From positions 119,098,007 to 119,162,006 of the forward strand of contig BTPG01000005.1 in assembly GCA_036245525.1 (NCBI GenBank): DNA of 64,000 nt, written 5' to 3'. Shown piece after piece: positions 11,663-23,728 of this stretch. Position numbers and translations under genes: made by a program. Numbering within the stretch: position 1 is the first letter of the stretch; each line of letters opens with the position of its first letter. This stretch comes from Semisulcospira habei. Its lineage: Eukaryota; Mollusca; Gastropoda; Semisulcospiridae. Under the pieces are notes generated by a model. It was not told the DNA's origin. It did not search any database and saw only the letters and a program-made list of their open reading frames with translations.

Positions 11663-11952
11663 ATGTCCGCTCGTTTACCACCTCTAGCTGCAGAGCACGG
11701 GCACAAGTTGGAACAATCACACACAAAATCACGTATGCCTCATATTCTCATGAGCCCACATATTTTGCGGGGACCCGTGAAGCTCTGTGCTTCTTGCAGA
11801 CATGTACTTCAAAAGTACTTTTGCACTTGTGGAGTGCGAACCCGGTGCCAGTGGGCCTCCTTTCCAACCTCTGTTTTTAAGCCAGTCTACTGCGTGACAT
11901 TATTGTAACCCTTATCATTTGGAATGCACCAGTGTGTGGAATAAGTTTGACT

Positions 11953-12029
11953 AAAATAGTTCAAAGGTAGTGCCAGAATAGCTTAGCGCCTCTAGGCGCC
12001 AAGCTACTCTGACACCACCCTTGAACTAA
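11953..12029. repeat. Hairpin repeat, family D
   Basis: TGCCAGAATAGCTTAGCGCC and its complement, flanked by GTTCAAAGG / CCTTGAAC. Other copies are at 17623-17697, 56232-56304, 56603-56689 and 61401-61470. Confidence 0.82.
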
Positions 12030-12599
12030 AGCCATTGGTCTATATCCTTATATGTAAGTACTATAATGTAGCTTGCATATGACAGTGTAAAAATTTGAAG
12101 CTTTTAGTCTAGAATGATATGGGTTAAAGACGTTTTTAGAGCAGATTTTGAAATGAGTTTCTCCTGTCCTTGATCCCCCCCCCCCCCTCATACACCCCTC
12201 CCTTTGCACCCCCACCCTACCCCCTGCCCTCCTGGCCAAAGGAAAAAGTTGTTAACTTCCTGACTCAGCTAGCTCACACACATTTTTAGGTCATTTTATC
12301 GCCCACAGGCTGATTAGAAGAAACATTGGAGGCTTCACATTATCACTGAAAAATTCAATGGTCCTACATGTGTAGAGTTGTTCTAGTGTTTTTCGTGTCC
12401 CTCTGCTTTTCGGGCGGTGAAATGTATTTTAAATTTAAACAACCTTCTTATAAGTTTTTTAAATTATTTTTTATTTAATTTATTTGTTTTGTTTAGTTTT
12501 GCTTTGCTTTGTTTTATATTATTTTATTTGTTTTGTTTTTGTTTGTTTTGTTTTATTTTACTTCATTTGTTTTTGTTTGTTTGTTTGTATTTTCTATTC

Positions 12600-14080
12600 T
12601 GTTCTATTCTTCTCTGTGAGACAGGTCCAGGAGAAATGCATTCAGCAGCACATGGACCTCTACACTGTCTTCATAGATCTGACCAAAGCATTCGACACCG
12701 TAAACAGAGAAGCGCTTTGGGTCATCCTCGCAAAGCTCGGCTGCCCCAGGAAGTTCACCAACATCATCTGTCTCTTCCATGATGGAATGGTAGGAGTTGT
12801 CCAGTCAAACGGCGACACATCCGCAAACTTCGACATTTCCAACGCTGTGAAACAAGGTTGTGTTCTTGCCCCCGTGATGTTCAACCTGTTCTTCACGTGT
12901 GTCCTGACCCATGCAGTACGCGACCTTGAGAAGGGAGTGTACCTAAAGTACAGACTAGACGGCTCTCTCTTCGACCTCCGTCGACTGAACGCCAGGACCA
13001 AGACCATCGAGAGACTGATCCTTGAGGCGCTGTTTGCCGATGACTGTGCGCTGATGGCGCACACAGAATCTGACCTCCAGACCATCGTCAACATGTTCTC
13101 GGAAGCCTCTCGACTGTTTGGCCTCACCATCAGTCTCAGCAAGACCGAGGTCCTGCACCAACCGGCCCCAGGCACAATAGCCCCCCCCCCCCCCCCCAAA
13201 GTGTACATCGAAGGCACCGAGCTGAAGACTGTCGACCAGTTCAGGTACCTTGGGAGCATCATCTCTTCTGACGGTACTATCGACAAGGAAATCGCAGCTC
13301 GCATCAGCAAAGCCAGCCAAGCCCTGGGTCGCCTGCGCACTCGTGTGTTGAATAACAACAACGTCAAGCTTTCCACCAAGATCAAAGTCTACAAGACAGT
13401 AGTTCTCCCCAGCCTCCTCTACGGCTGTGAGTCATGGACGCTGTACAGAAAGCACCTCAAGCAGCTTGAACATTTCCACATGAGATCCCTGCGCTCACTC
13501 ATGGGCATCAAATGACAAGACAAGGTGACAAACCTGGAAGTCCTGGACAATGCTGGCTTAGTGAGTGTTGAAGCCTTGATCTTAAAGACACAACTCCGCT
13601 GGACAGGTCATGTCATACGCATGGATGATTCTCGCATGCCACGCCAACTCCTGTATGGTGCACTCTCAAAAGGCCACAGGAAGCAAGGACGGCCAAAGAA
13701 ACGCTTCAAAGACTGCATAAGAGACAGCCTCAAGCACTGCGTCTTTCCGGTAAAGGAACGTGAAGCACAAGCACAAGACAGATCCGGCTGGCGTGCCGCC
13801 ACCAGGAAAACCTGCACGCTCTTTGAACACAATCGGCGCGAAGGGATTACCAGTGCCAGAGCTCGCAGAAAGACAGCGTCGACCCTCCCCACAGCTACGT
13901 TCCAGTGCCACCATTGTCCTCGCAGGTGTGGCTCCAGGATTGGCTTGGCCAGCCACGCACCCACAAATAAGAAGTCATGCACAATGACGACATCATCGGT
14001 TCGATGGTCTACCCATTATTTTCTATTTTGTTCTGTTCTATTCTATCAACAAAAGCGAATGGGGTATTATTAAACAGCAT
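12600..14080 (+). mobile_element. RTE-type LINE, 5'-truncated
   Basis: From the middle of the reverse transcriptase to the end of the protein. It is bordered on both sides by similar TTCTATTCTGTTCTATTC-like pentamer tracts (12,592-12,612 and 14,019-14,048), which are the tail repeat and possibly part of a target-site duplication. The insertion is 5'-truncated. Confidence 0.8.
12625..14020 (+). pseudogene. RTE-type reverse transcriptase with C-terminal zinc finger
   Basis: The open frame keeps FIDLTKAFDTVNR (RT motif A), KQGCVLAPVMF (motif B), LFADDCALMAH (intact catalytic FADD, about 13,030-13,062), LSKTEVLHQP, FRYLGSIIS and YGCESWTLYR. A TGA at 13,513-13,515 interrupts the frame, which then continues in phase through TGHVIRMDDSRMP and KRFKDC to a C2H2-like finger, FQCHHCPRRCGSRIGLASH, near 13,900. 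A 15-base C run at about 13,180 codes a Pro stretch. The 5' part (endonuclease) is missing. One nonsense change aside, it is well preserved. Confidence 0.82.
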
Positions 14081-14204
14081 TAGTTTCATAATGTTTGCAA
14101 AAATAGCCCAGTTGTGCTCGTTTTAGGGTCATAGTACACTGTAAGTGAATGCCTTCTAGAGAGGCGTTACTTTAGGTACTATAGCAAATGGTAGTGGAAG
14201 CGTT

Positions 14205-14543
14205 AACCCCTTCACTGCCGACATAAAATGAACTCCACCCAGCGCCACTCACCAATAGCTGCTAAAGTTTCGTATAGAGGTTGGGTTTTTTAGTTGTTTT
14301 TTTATTGGATTTTCGCTCTTACTTAGTAACCTTTCACTGCCAGTGGATTGTTTTTTTGTGTGTGTTTTTTGTGTGTTAATTTTACGCCACAGAGTCCCAG
14401 TCGTCAAAGGAACGTAGATACAATGGAGTGTCAGAAAAAGGCATAGACCCTAATGAGCCCCGCAACTGCGGGAGCTCATGGGGATCTACGACTGCCTCAT
14501 GCAGTCGAAATGTGTTTAGCTGTTCTCGGCAGTGAAAGGGTTA
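14205..14543. repeat. Composite MITE-like repeat with family A core
   Basis: Bounded by GTTAACCCCTTCACTGCC and GGCAGTGAAAGGGTTAA, so it has TTAA plus inverted ends. Its core (14,437-14,499) is the family A hairpin. A second internal CCTTTCACTGCC end near 14,331 suggests two nested copies. Confidence 0.7.
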
Positions 14544-15452
14544 AATTTGTCAATTTCAGATTTTTTTCGATTAATATACCAGGTTATTACCATAACCGTA
14601 CTAGCGCCTACTTATTAACCCGTTCACTGCCGAGAAAAACTGAACACCGCCCAAACTGCACGTGGTATAGATCTTCATGGCTCCCCGCAATAGGCCGGTT
14701 GCGAGTTCCCGAGCAGCGACTGAGAAAACGCACGCTAGATTATGCACTTTGAGCCAAGACTAGACTTTGCGAGCCACGAATTGTGTGCAACTCGGCTAGC
14801 TATATTGTTTTGCTGTGAATCACAAGTAATGTGCGGCAAAATTTAAGCTGACGTTGACAAAGGACTGAGGACGATCGCACCCTGGCAATACAGTTGTTAC
14901 ACAATACAACCTTTGTTTATTTTTATAGAAATAATGCTGAGGAAAACGATCTCTCACTGTACATTACAACTACATAATGGCGATGAAGCCAGTCAGTCAC
15001 GATGGCTTCGGAAAATGACCTGCCATGTCGTTTCAACAGCTAATATAATTAATTAACTTTGATATACCACAGTAGACGCATCTTGTTAATGCAAAGTCTG
15101 TTTATTTTTTTATTTTTTTATCTTATTATTTTTTATTTATTTATTTTTGATGGGTGGGGGTGAGGGGGGGGGGTGAGTTTTTTGTGTGTGTGGCGATTTC
15201 ACGGAAATAATTTATTCTTGTACCGGCAGTTTCCTGCTCGCACTGCCGATCGTCCATAATGACGCACTGTGCTTGCACGCAGCCCACTGCGCTTTATCGC
15301 CTCTCGCGCTAAAGAGCATACTAGTTTGGGGGGACTCGCGACCTCGGTACGGTATCGGCTCATGAAGATCTATGCCTCTTGCTGAAACCCGGCACTGTGC
15401 ATACACGTTTCTTTGAAGACTGGGGATCTTTGGCGCTAAATTTACAATAATT

Positions 15453-15532
15453 TTAACTCATTCGAGACGTGCTGCCTACGGATACGCGGCGATTCGACGC
15501 GTATCCGTAGGCGGCACGCCTCGAATGAGTAA
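15453..15532. repeat. TTAA-bounded hairpin, family C
   Basis: TTAACTCATTCGAGACGTGC to a near-complement ending CTCGAATGAGTAAA. The right TTAA is mutated. Confidence 0.78.
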
Positions 15533-16056
15533 AACACAATTTGCATCCACTGGTAGTGTTAAAGGGATTAATGTGCCGATATCACGTACTTACTTCATTT
15601 GGTGTCCTATTTAGAACTAGTAGTGGTACACAACTCTTTTACCATGGGCATTTTTATTACCACGCCATTACCATAACCATCCAAAACACAAGCAACGAAT
15701 ACTAGAACATGCCTATGTTACCAAGCACGCCGACTGCATTTATTTCTGTCTCTTTCACTTCAGCTGCCTGCTGTTGGCGTTTCACATTCTATATCCGCTG
15801 ACTGTATTGACCACGATAGCTCAAGATTTATGTTTGATTAGCTTGGCGTCCAGAGCTACCGTCTCCAGCCACATGCACGTGTTCAGCAAACGACTCGAAA
15901 GAAAATCTGTAGTGGAAGTTAGTTTGTTAGTTATTTGGGTTTAACGCCGACCAGGCGACTGCAGTGGAAGTGAATAATAAAAAGTCTGGTCGTGGAAAGA
16001 ATAGGAAATCGACCTTTTGCTTGACGTGACCCATAGTTTGAGAGTTCCGCGTAAAT

Positions 16057-16122
16057 ATGTGCTAATCTGTGGTTTTGCAACTGCAGCTTGTAGCCGTAAG
16101 GTACAAAACCACAGACAAGTAC
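16057..16122. repeat. Hairpin repeat, family F (diverged)
   Basis: TGTGCTAATCTGTGGTTTTG pairs imperfectly with CAAAACCACAGACAAGTACA. Confidence 0.65.
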
Positions 16123-17030
16123 ACCATGTACGATGCCTTTCCCAGAATTCATGTTTCCCACGAATGCGATACCCCAAGAAAAGGGCTGAATAGACAAACC
16201 TACTGCCATTTTCTGTCACTATCCTTTATAGAATTATAAGCAGACATTTACGTAATAAGACCCCCGATCATAGAAAGTACTGATGTCTGCATAATCAGAC
16301 GAAATCACTGCAGTAGTCGACAGTCCGACATATAATCGTCTGCTATTTTCCTCAACAGCGGTAAGCTGAAGGACTCGAGGCAAAGGTAAAGTTTTGTTTT
16401 TGACTGGGTACATAAATCATATATTGAGCCAACTTTTGCTCTATGTAGTGCCAATAAGTGACATACGTGATTACTTAGCCCCGAATGAAAATGTCCTGGG
16501 ATATTTTTATTCGGATCTTGTAATCACATCTGCCGCTTATCGGAACTATATGAAGCAAATATATGGCTGATAGATAATAAAACATATATCTAGATATTTA
16601 TCACTGTAATCGTAACATCTATCTGATCAGGCACAACCTGTCAGCTGTTACGACCGCTCCATCTTGTGCGCTTTGCGGCGAAAGTTAAATAGTTTGTGCT
16701 AATAAGCAAAACCTCTTTTTTTCTGTTATCTATTTTTTCCCCTCAAGGGTGTCTGGAGGACTGAAGCGTTTGAAACTGATAGCTAACTGAGGTGTATGTC
16801 CAGCGTCGGAGTACAGCTGTGCGTGAATAATAACCAAGTGCGCGATAACTCATCAGGCCGACTGTGCACCGGTCTGCAGCGGTTAACGTCGGCCTGAGGA
16901 CCTGTATGAGCATTGGGACGCTAGATCCTTTCTGGGCGAACACTTAAATACTTTTGAGATCCACTCCAGGAAAACGCCACGCAGTATGGGAGATATAGAG
17001 TGTGAATTTTTTTAAAGAAAGAGATTATAT

Positions 17031-17095
17031 GTGTTGGTCTGTGATATTGACCTTATGGCTTCCGCCGTAAGGTCCAACATCACCGACCAGCACAC
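17031..17095. repeat. Hairpin repeat, family F (diverged)
   Basis: GTGTTGGTCTGTGATATTGA pairs imperfectly with the complement ending CGACCAGCACAC. Confidence 0.7.
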
Positions 17096-17622
17096 GAAGC
17101 AAAAAAATTCGAAATAGCAGACCAACACACATAATTATAGTGTGAGTGAATGGGGAAACTTGAGGTGGGGGGGGGGGGGGGGGGGGGTGCGTAAGCAGGC
17201 AGAGAATACTAAGTCTATTGTCCGTATACGGATTTTCATAATTGAACAATTCTCGGTCGACGTCTGAAAATTACCTCTCACGCCAAAAGAGTCAGCAAAG
17301 GGGGACAAAACCAGTTCAGGTCAGTTGGTGCATTACTGGTTTTTTTAGGGCCGATTTTTAAAAGAATTATTTAATTTAATTTAATTTAATTTTATTTAGT
17401 GTAGCTTACTTTAGCATAGTTTAGTTTAGTTTTTAGGGGGGGGGGGGGGCGGAGGTATGGGGCGGGAGGTCGCGGGGTGGGGGGGGGGGGGGGCACTTTA
17501 GTAGCGGCTACACGTACCAGCTGCAGGACACAGGTGGCCCATCATACAATACTTAGACTATGGTGCATGCTTAACCCTTTTCATCGTGATATACTACTGC
17601 TTGAAATAAATTTGACTATGAT

Positions 17623-17697
17623 TGTTCAAGGATGGGCGCCAGAATAGCTTGGACCCAAAGAGGCGCCCCAAGCTATTCTGGCACCACGCTTGAACTA
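17623..17697. repeat. Hairpin repeat, family D
   Basis: GTTCAAGGATGGGCGCCAGA and AAGCTATTCTGGCACCACGC, with the loop around GGACCCAAAGAGGCGCC. Confidence 0.82.
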
Positions 17698-18405
17698 AAA
17701 TGGTTGATCTATCTCCTAATCTATAATGTAGCCTTCATAGGACAATAAGCAATATTTTACAAATTCAGCCTCACTGATATAATGGGTTAATTTGTCACCA
17801 AAATAATACTTCCGGTCATAACTGACCTTCTATTTGAATTTATTACTCTCTGCCATACGTGCACTTTCAGCGTAGCGTAACACTAACCGGCATGTATGCG
17901 TTTTGAGAGGTTCACGCATGACCGGCAATATAGTTCGGCACCTAGAAATTAAGCACGCTAATTAAATAAAGTGTATGTGTCTTTCAGTTTTGTCTGAGTT
18001 GAATAAGTGTGGCTGACATGAAAAGAAAATCCAATCAACTGACAGTGCCCAAAATGGTATTTATGAATATATATATTTTTATTTTTTTCCCCGGCGTTGA
18101 ACAGCTCTTGTTTATAAGAGATGCTCAGCTAAATTGTGTATTAACTTGTTAGTCTTTTCATCAGAAGATGGAATATTGTATCCGACAGAACAAATTGGAC
18201 ACTCAAGACGGCGTTAAAAGAAAACCTGCCCTAGATACTAGTGTTCCTATTTAGATGGTTAAAAAGAATTGTACTGGAATTGGGTGTACCAAGGTAACCT
18301 AACCCAATTCCATTCTTTCTTTTTATGAACCCAGTTGCTTAAAAAAAAAGTCGTACGCCTTCCTCCCTTTTGTGGATTCCATGAAATAAACAGGGGCTGT
18401 CTGTT

Positions 18406-18496
18406 TTAACCCTTTGCCTGTCGGTAGCGGGTTTGTCGCGATGATGCCTGTAGGAATCATTGCGACAAAAACCGCTACCGACTCGCAAAGTGTTAA
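18406..18496. repeat. TTAA-bounded hairpin, family B
   Basis: TTAACCCTTTGCCTGTCGGT at the left, and ACCGACTCGCAAAGTGTTAA at the right. Same centre as the other copies. Confidence 0.88.
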
Positions 18497-18580
18497 TTAT
18501 AACTGAGCAGATATCTAACTGAGTGACCGACATTGAACGCGGTTGTTCGCTGTCACCTCTGAGGTCATAACACCCACCTT

Positions 18581-18646
18581 CAAGAGGCGTAGATCCTCAT
18601 GAGCCCCCGCAGGTTGCGGAACCTCATGAGGCTCTTTGCCTCTTGC
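18581..18646. repeat. Hairpin repeat, family A
   Basis: CAAGAGGCGTAGATCCTCAT and a complement with a few mismatches, with a GC-rich centre. Confidence 0.78.
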
Positions 18647-18895
18647 TAATGGCAATTCGCCTGTTTACACTCTATTTTTTCGATACTATAAGGTTAGGAT
18701 AATCAGTGTGCAGTGGACGACGAAAATCTGTCGTATGCTCCGATCGTCTTTCAAAGAACACAAGTAGAATCGGTAGATTTATGAAAATTAACGAATGTCT
18801 GTTGCTGTGTGTGTGCGCGTGAGGCAGTGAGGAAAAACACGTAAACAGGAACGGGTAGAGGCCAATGTCATGAAATGTGCGAAATGCGTCTCACA

Positions 18896-19013
18896 CCCAA
18901 TGCGCACAAGGTCCTCGGGCCGACGTCGGCCGCCGTTGGCCCGCGCAGGGATGTGCGCGGGCCAACGGCGGCCGACGTCGGCCCGAGGACCTTGTGCGCA
19001 CTGGGCAGGATGT
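18896..19013. repeat. Near-perfect 118-bp palindrome, family E
   Basis: Arms of about 57 bases read CCCAATGCGCACAAGGTCCT on the left and AGGACCTTGTGCGCACTGGG on the right, with GGCCGACGTCGGCC blocks inside and a short GGGA loop. Very GC-rich and CpG-rich against an AT-rich background. Confidence 0.92.
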
Positions 19014-19097
19014 GGAAGCAAAAGAGCCATGCCCGGCCTTGTAGATGGATGGCGTCCGTTGTAACGAACGTTTTCTTTACACTATACTCACCCAGTG

Positions 19098-19155
19098 TGC
19101 AGAAAGCTCTAGGCTCGACGTCAGCAGCATTTGGCCCGAGGACCTTCTGCACAGA
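19098..19155. repeat. Hairpin repeat, family E (short, diverged)
   Basis: GTGCAGAAAGCTCTAGGCTC and the imperfect complement GGCCCGAGGACCTTCTGCAC, about 85 bases right of the large family E palindrome. Confidence 0.65.
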
Positions 19156-19195
19156 CTTTCCAGGTCTCATTCCCATGACTTAGTGTATAGGTAGA

Positions 19196-19380
19196 AACAA
19201 CAAACAAACAAACAAACAAACAAACAAACAAACAAAACCTAACCAGCCAACATACCAGCCAAACAACCAACCAGCCAGCCAACCAAACAACCAGATCAAC
19301 AAAGAAACAAAAAAGAAAGAAACAAAGAAATAACCAATTTGACAAACAATCGAATAAACAAACAAACAAACAAATAACAA
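19196..19380. repeat. CAAA/CCAA-rich low-complexity tract
   Basis: Starts with a clean AAAC tetramer run and decays into CCAACCAGC-like repeats. The apparent membrane-like frames on the minus strand come from this composition. Confidence 0.9.
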
Positions 19381-19804
19381 AAGGGTAAGACACTAAATGG
19401 CTGCGGTAACTAGTATAACAGAAGATGAACTAAATTAACCCGTTTAATGTCGAGAAAAACTGATCCCAACCCAGCTGCAATCGACTTAGACTTGTTCACA
19501 TGGATCCATTTTTTATCCATGTTCATTGGATGGATTGGGATCGTCGGCGTTGAATTAACGAAGCATGCAAATTCACAATTTGCGTCGAATGCCAGCAAAG
19601 GGTCTAGGTAAATGTCCAATTAATTAACTTATCGTCATAAGTGTCTCCTAACCTCGGAGCCTGCATGCATTAAGTATTGTTTGCAACTAACAAGTGTTTG
19701 CAATTATGCGCCTGTTATGCGCAGTTAACCTGTTATAGCGATTTTGTCTTTTGCATGTTTCTGTTTCATATGCAAAACAAAAACAGGTGGGTCAAGAGGC
19801 TGAT

Positions 19805-19895
19805 TTAACCCTTTGTTTGTCAATAGCGTTTTACTCGAGATTATTCCTGCAGGAATCATCGCGAGTAAAACCTCTACCGACAGCCAAAAGGTTAA
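19805..19895. repeat. TTAA-bounded hairpin, family B
   Basis: TTAACCCTTTGTTTGTCAAT at the left and CCGACAGCCAAAAGGTTAA at the right. The centre ATTCCTGCAGGAAT is conserved. Confidence 0.85.
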
Positions 19896-20976
19896 TACAC
19901 ATATTCATTTGATTTTTTACAAAGCCCGTTTTGACTTTTCTCTACCCTTGTATATGTATGCTGATCATCGTTAGTGAGGGGCCTTAACACAATAACCCTG
20001 CACTAAAGGTTAGAGACAAACTTATCACCACATAGTGTTGTAAACATGTAATACATTTTTTAAAGTGTGGGAACCACGTCCACAGCATCTTAATTAAGCT
20101 AAATAAATTAATGAAACTAATGATATCACAATGTTCTGACTAAAGCGGGTTTCCATACGCTGCGCTTGCGAACGGAAGTTCCCGCCACCTTTGTTATTGC
20201 AGTGGTAATGTATGGTAACCCGGAGATGTTAGAATAGCTTGAATTTTCCTCATTGTAAATGTCTTTTAGTTGTGCAGAAGGCCAAAAACACTACGTCAAG
20301 ATGTGCGGTCGTTGATTTTGTGTTCCGTGCGTAGTATCCGTTTTAGTAGTGTGTATTTTCAGAGCTGAGATATGTTAATTTACCAGTCTCAATTATGTCC
20401 GGCATAAGAACATTGCATATTTGGTCACCGTTGAGTAGATGTACCCCAGTCAGGCTGTTTCGTCTGATGTAGATTCGTCCTCTATGTAAATCATGTGTCC
20501 ACATAAGTACGATTTTTCAACATTACGAAAAACAAATTATGATATAAAATATTCAGCACATTGTATCCTATTTTCACTTTTTAAAGACAACACGTAATTT
20601 AAAATTAAACAGTTTATTTAATATCTGTTCACTCACATCAAAGCATAAAACGTTCCCAACAAGAGAAAATTTGCTATAATCTGCAATTACCATCTTAACA
20701 GCAAATAAATGAGAGGGAAAAGGGGCGTGGGATGGTGGGGTGGGGTGAGGGGTGATATCAGAGGAAAAGTAATATTACGGCTGTACTACAGCTACAAGTT
20801 TGTTGTTGTTTTTTTAAAATTTATTTTTGAACATTTTTCAAGATAAGTGGCATGAACACATATGGACCGCAAACAAGTACAACACAAATACAAAAGGAAT
20901 AAAAATCATACATACATAAACTGATAATAAATTATGTTAAAACAATTTAATTAAATTAACATAATACGTGTTTGTG

Positions 20977-20980
<4 letters not shown>

Positions 20981-21067
<87 letters not shown>
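20981..21067. repeat. GA microsatellite
   Basis: Pure GA tract. It lies about 120 bases beyond the 3' end of the minus-strand Tx1/L1-like element. Confidence 0.97.
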
Positions 21068-21073
<6 letters not shown>

Positions 21074-22629
21074 CCTGGAATTTGTTTTGTGAGTGGGTCT
21101 GCATGTATGTATTGGTAAACGGATAGTTGTCAAAATTCAGCAGGAAGTAACTGTGAATCATATCAGGCCAAACCGAAACCAACTGCAGTCTACACAGATT
21201 AACAAAATAGGTAACATAAATTAATTATTTCCACAAAGTCCAAATAAGGCAGCCACAGACGTGTAAAAAGGCTAAGTTTGTTTCTGACAGTAAATACATA
21301 TTTCTCTGTACAGTATCTGGTTTTGAACTCTGCCAAAAAAACCCAGAAAGGTTTAGCTGCTTATTCAAACAATGGCACCAGTAAATGAAATACTTTGCCA
21401 TTAATAAGAGCAAGTCAAGAACTGGGTCTGTCCGCAGCCCATTTTTTCACCCCAAATACAACTAATTCTGTACAGAGTTCAAAATTGTCACAATGAGCAC
21501 ATTTTTCTTTCAGTCTGTTCAGTAATTTGTCTCAGAAAACACGCACCACTGTGCACTCAAAAAATAAGTGTTCAATTGACTCCTTAGAGAGTGAACAAAA
21601 GGTATAAAGGTTTGAATCCTTTAACTGTCTATAGCGCAGGTAAACATTGGTTGTCAGTATTCTATGGACAATTCTATACTGAAAACAGCGTAATTTGGTT
21701 TCTTGTGTGACCGTTATAGGATGCACAAATATAGCTTTCCACTTTAGGTCATTATATTTGTTTTCCCATTTTTCAATACACGTAGGTGGTGTCATTTTAT
21801 TTAAGAAAACGTTGTATATATCTTTTGTACCCTTTTTATGTTTAAAGACAACACCCAAAGGTGTACCCAAATCAGTTACATCAAATGCATCGGTCCATAT
21901 TCGTAACATTTTTCTTTTGTATTTTCGTAAAGCACTTGTTCTGTTATAGTATTAGAGAAAAGAAACATCTGCACCAAACATTTCCCAAACAAACTTTGAA
22001 ACTAATAATGTCCCCATTATCATCAAAAACATCCCCAATTGTAAAAATATTTTTCAAAACCCACTTGTCGACAGATTTCGAAGTTTCCTTTTATAGAAGT
22101 CGTGGGTTAAAAAACAATGGTTCGCTTTTGAATGCATCAATACTTGCGGGACAGAAAAGATTATGATATTCTTTAAAAATTGCCGCCACTTCTTTCCAAA
22201 AGGGGTTCTTCATCTCTAAACTTTATAGGAAGTAACCACCAACAACCTCACACTGTTTGATATTACCATACAAAGATGCGAGTAAAAGGTTTCAGTTAGT
22301 GCCCGAAGACAACACTCTCCGAATCCAGGTGACCTTAAGTGCTTTGTAAAAATTCAATATCAATTACCTTGAGCCCTCCTTCTTCATACTGTCTGAAAAC
22401 TGTGGTTCTTTTCACTTTATCTCTCTTCCCTCCCCAGATGAAGTTAAACATCGCACTATTAATTTCTTTGAGAATTACACTCCCTGGAGAGGGCAGAGAG
22501 ATGAAGAGGTGAGTAAAAATTGAAAGAATTAAGGACTTGAAAACAACATTTCTTCCAACAAGGGTTAGATTTTGCAATTTCCACAGCTTTACAATTTTCT
22601 TCATTTTTACAAGTTTCTGTTTATAATTC

Positions 22630-23728
22630 AGGAGTATGATATTCCCCCTCTCCCCTGTCCAACATCATCCAGTCTCACCACATAAACCACCACCTCTACG
22701 CTGACGACTCACAACTACTAGACAAAGACAAACTCGACAACACTCAGTCACTACTGACTCGCACGGCTGACTGCTACGAAGACGTGAAAAACTGGATGAC
22801 AGAAAACAAGCTTAAACTGAACGACGACAAAACGGAAGCCATGCTGGTAGGCACTCGCCAGAAACTTTCCCAGCTCCCTTCCTCTCTCCACCTTCAACTC
22901 GACAGCACCCCCATCTCCCTCTCTGACTCGGCCAAAAACCTCGGCGTTATCCTCGATTCCTCTCTTTCCATGACCAGCTTTGTCTCTGCCACGGCACAGG
23001 CATGCTATTTTCACCTCCGCCGCATCAGTCAGATCAGAAAATACCTCACTACCGAAGCTGCCACCAAACGTGCTGTCTCTCTCATCCTATCTCGCATCGA
23101 CTACTGCAACTCTCTCCTTTCCGGCCTCCCTCACTCCACCACTTTCACCCTCCAGCGTGTCCAGAACACAGCTGCCCGCCTCGTCCTCAGAAAGAAAAAA
23201 ATCCGACCACATCACTCCCCTGCTCAAACTCCTTCACTGGCTTCCCATCCCCCAACGCATCCAATACAAGATTCTGTCTCTCTGCTACAAATCCCTGAAC
23301 AACTGCTCTCCTGCCTATCTCTCCAACTTACTTCACCCCTACACTCCTCCCCGCTCCCTCCGCTCCGCCTCCGACCCTCTCCGCCTCCACATCCCCCGCA
23401 CCAAACTCAGCACTTTCGGCCCCCGCTCCTTCTCAGTATACGGTCCATCCGCCTGGAACACTCTCCTACTCTCTCTCCGTCAGAAACACTCTCTCTCTCC
23501 TCCTTCCAGTCCGCCCTCAAAACTCACCTCTTTGAACAGTTCTAGCACTATATCACCACACTCCCCACCCCAAGTCGACTGTCGTAATGCATTTCACTTT
23601 TTGTGGTACGCGAGCCATTGTCTAAGCATGCGCATGCGTTCGTGAGTTGTGAGTGCGCGCTTAGAGTTATAATTATTATAAGATAAGCGCATTATAAATA
23701 CCGTAATTATTTTATTATTATTATTATA
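22630..23728 (+). mobile_element. L2/CR1-like LINE fragment inserted in another LINE
   Basis: A 5'-truncated element that begins just before the catalytic YADD box and ends in an ATT trinucleotide tail (about 23,707-23,726) after AAATACCGTAATTATT. It lies inside the minus-strand Tx1/L1-like ORF2, which resumes on both sides, so it came later. No clear target-site duplication was found by eye. Confidence 0.82.
22660..23560 (+). pseudogene. L2/CR1-like reverse transcriptase C-terminal part
   Basis: The frame opens with HHLYADDSQLL (about 22,684-22,716), then WMTENKLKLNDDKTE, a CR1/L2-style KNLGVILDSSLSM and SRIDYCNSLLSGLP. Near 23,195 a run of A shifts the frame, and the protein continues with LHWLPIPQRIQYKIL, GPSAWNTL and the expected end. 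The sequence is C-rich and much better preserved than the LINE around it. Confidence 0.82.

Larger units (their letters stand above)
10942..12600. other. Non-coding stretch with hairpins
   Basis: No gene is supported. It holds a TTAA-bounded hairpin (11571-11662), a family D hairpin (11953-12029), diverged family A cores near 11,527 and 11,745, a C run (12,175-12,188) and a T-rich block (12,440-12,610) that precedes the LINE fragment. Confidence 0.55.
14081..21180. other. Seven-kilobase non-coding stretch
   Basis: No gene is supported. It holds hairpin repeats of families A, B, C, D, E and F (listed separately), homopolymer G and T tracts (15,100-15,180; 17,167-17,188; 17,437-17,494), a CAAA/CCAA-rich tract (19,196-19,380) and a GA microsatellite (20,981-21,067). 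The rest is AT-rich unique sequence. Confidence 0.6.

Noticed and set aside
12484..12624. Phe/Leu/Cys-rich start of the 343-codon frame, resembling a membrane or signal segment
   Set aside because: It is T-rich repeat sequence that happens to be in frame with the truncated LINE; the homologous protein starts after about 12,625.
19121..19393. Multi-pass membrane-like frames on the minus strand
   Set aside because: They translate a CAAA/CCAA-rich low-complexity tract.
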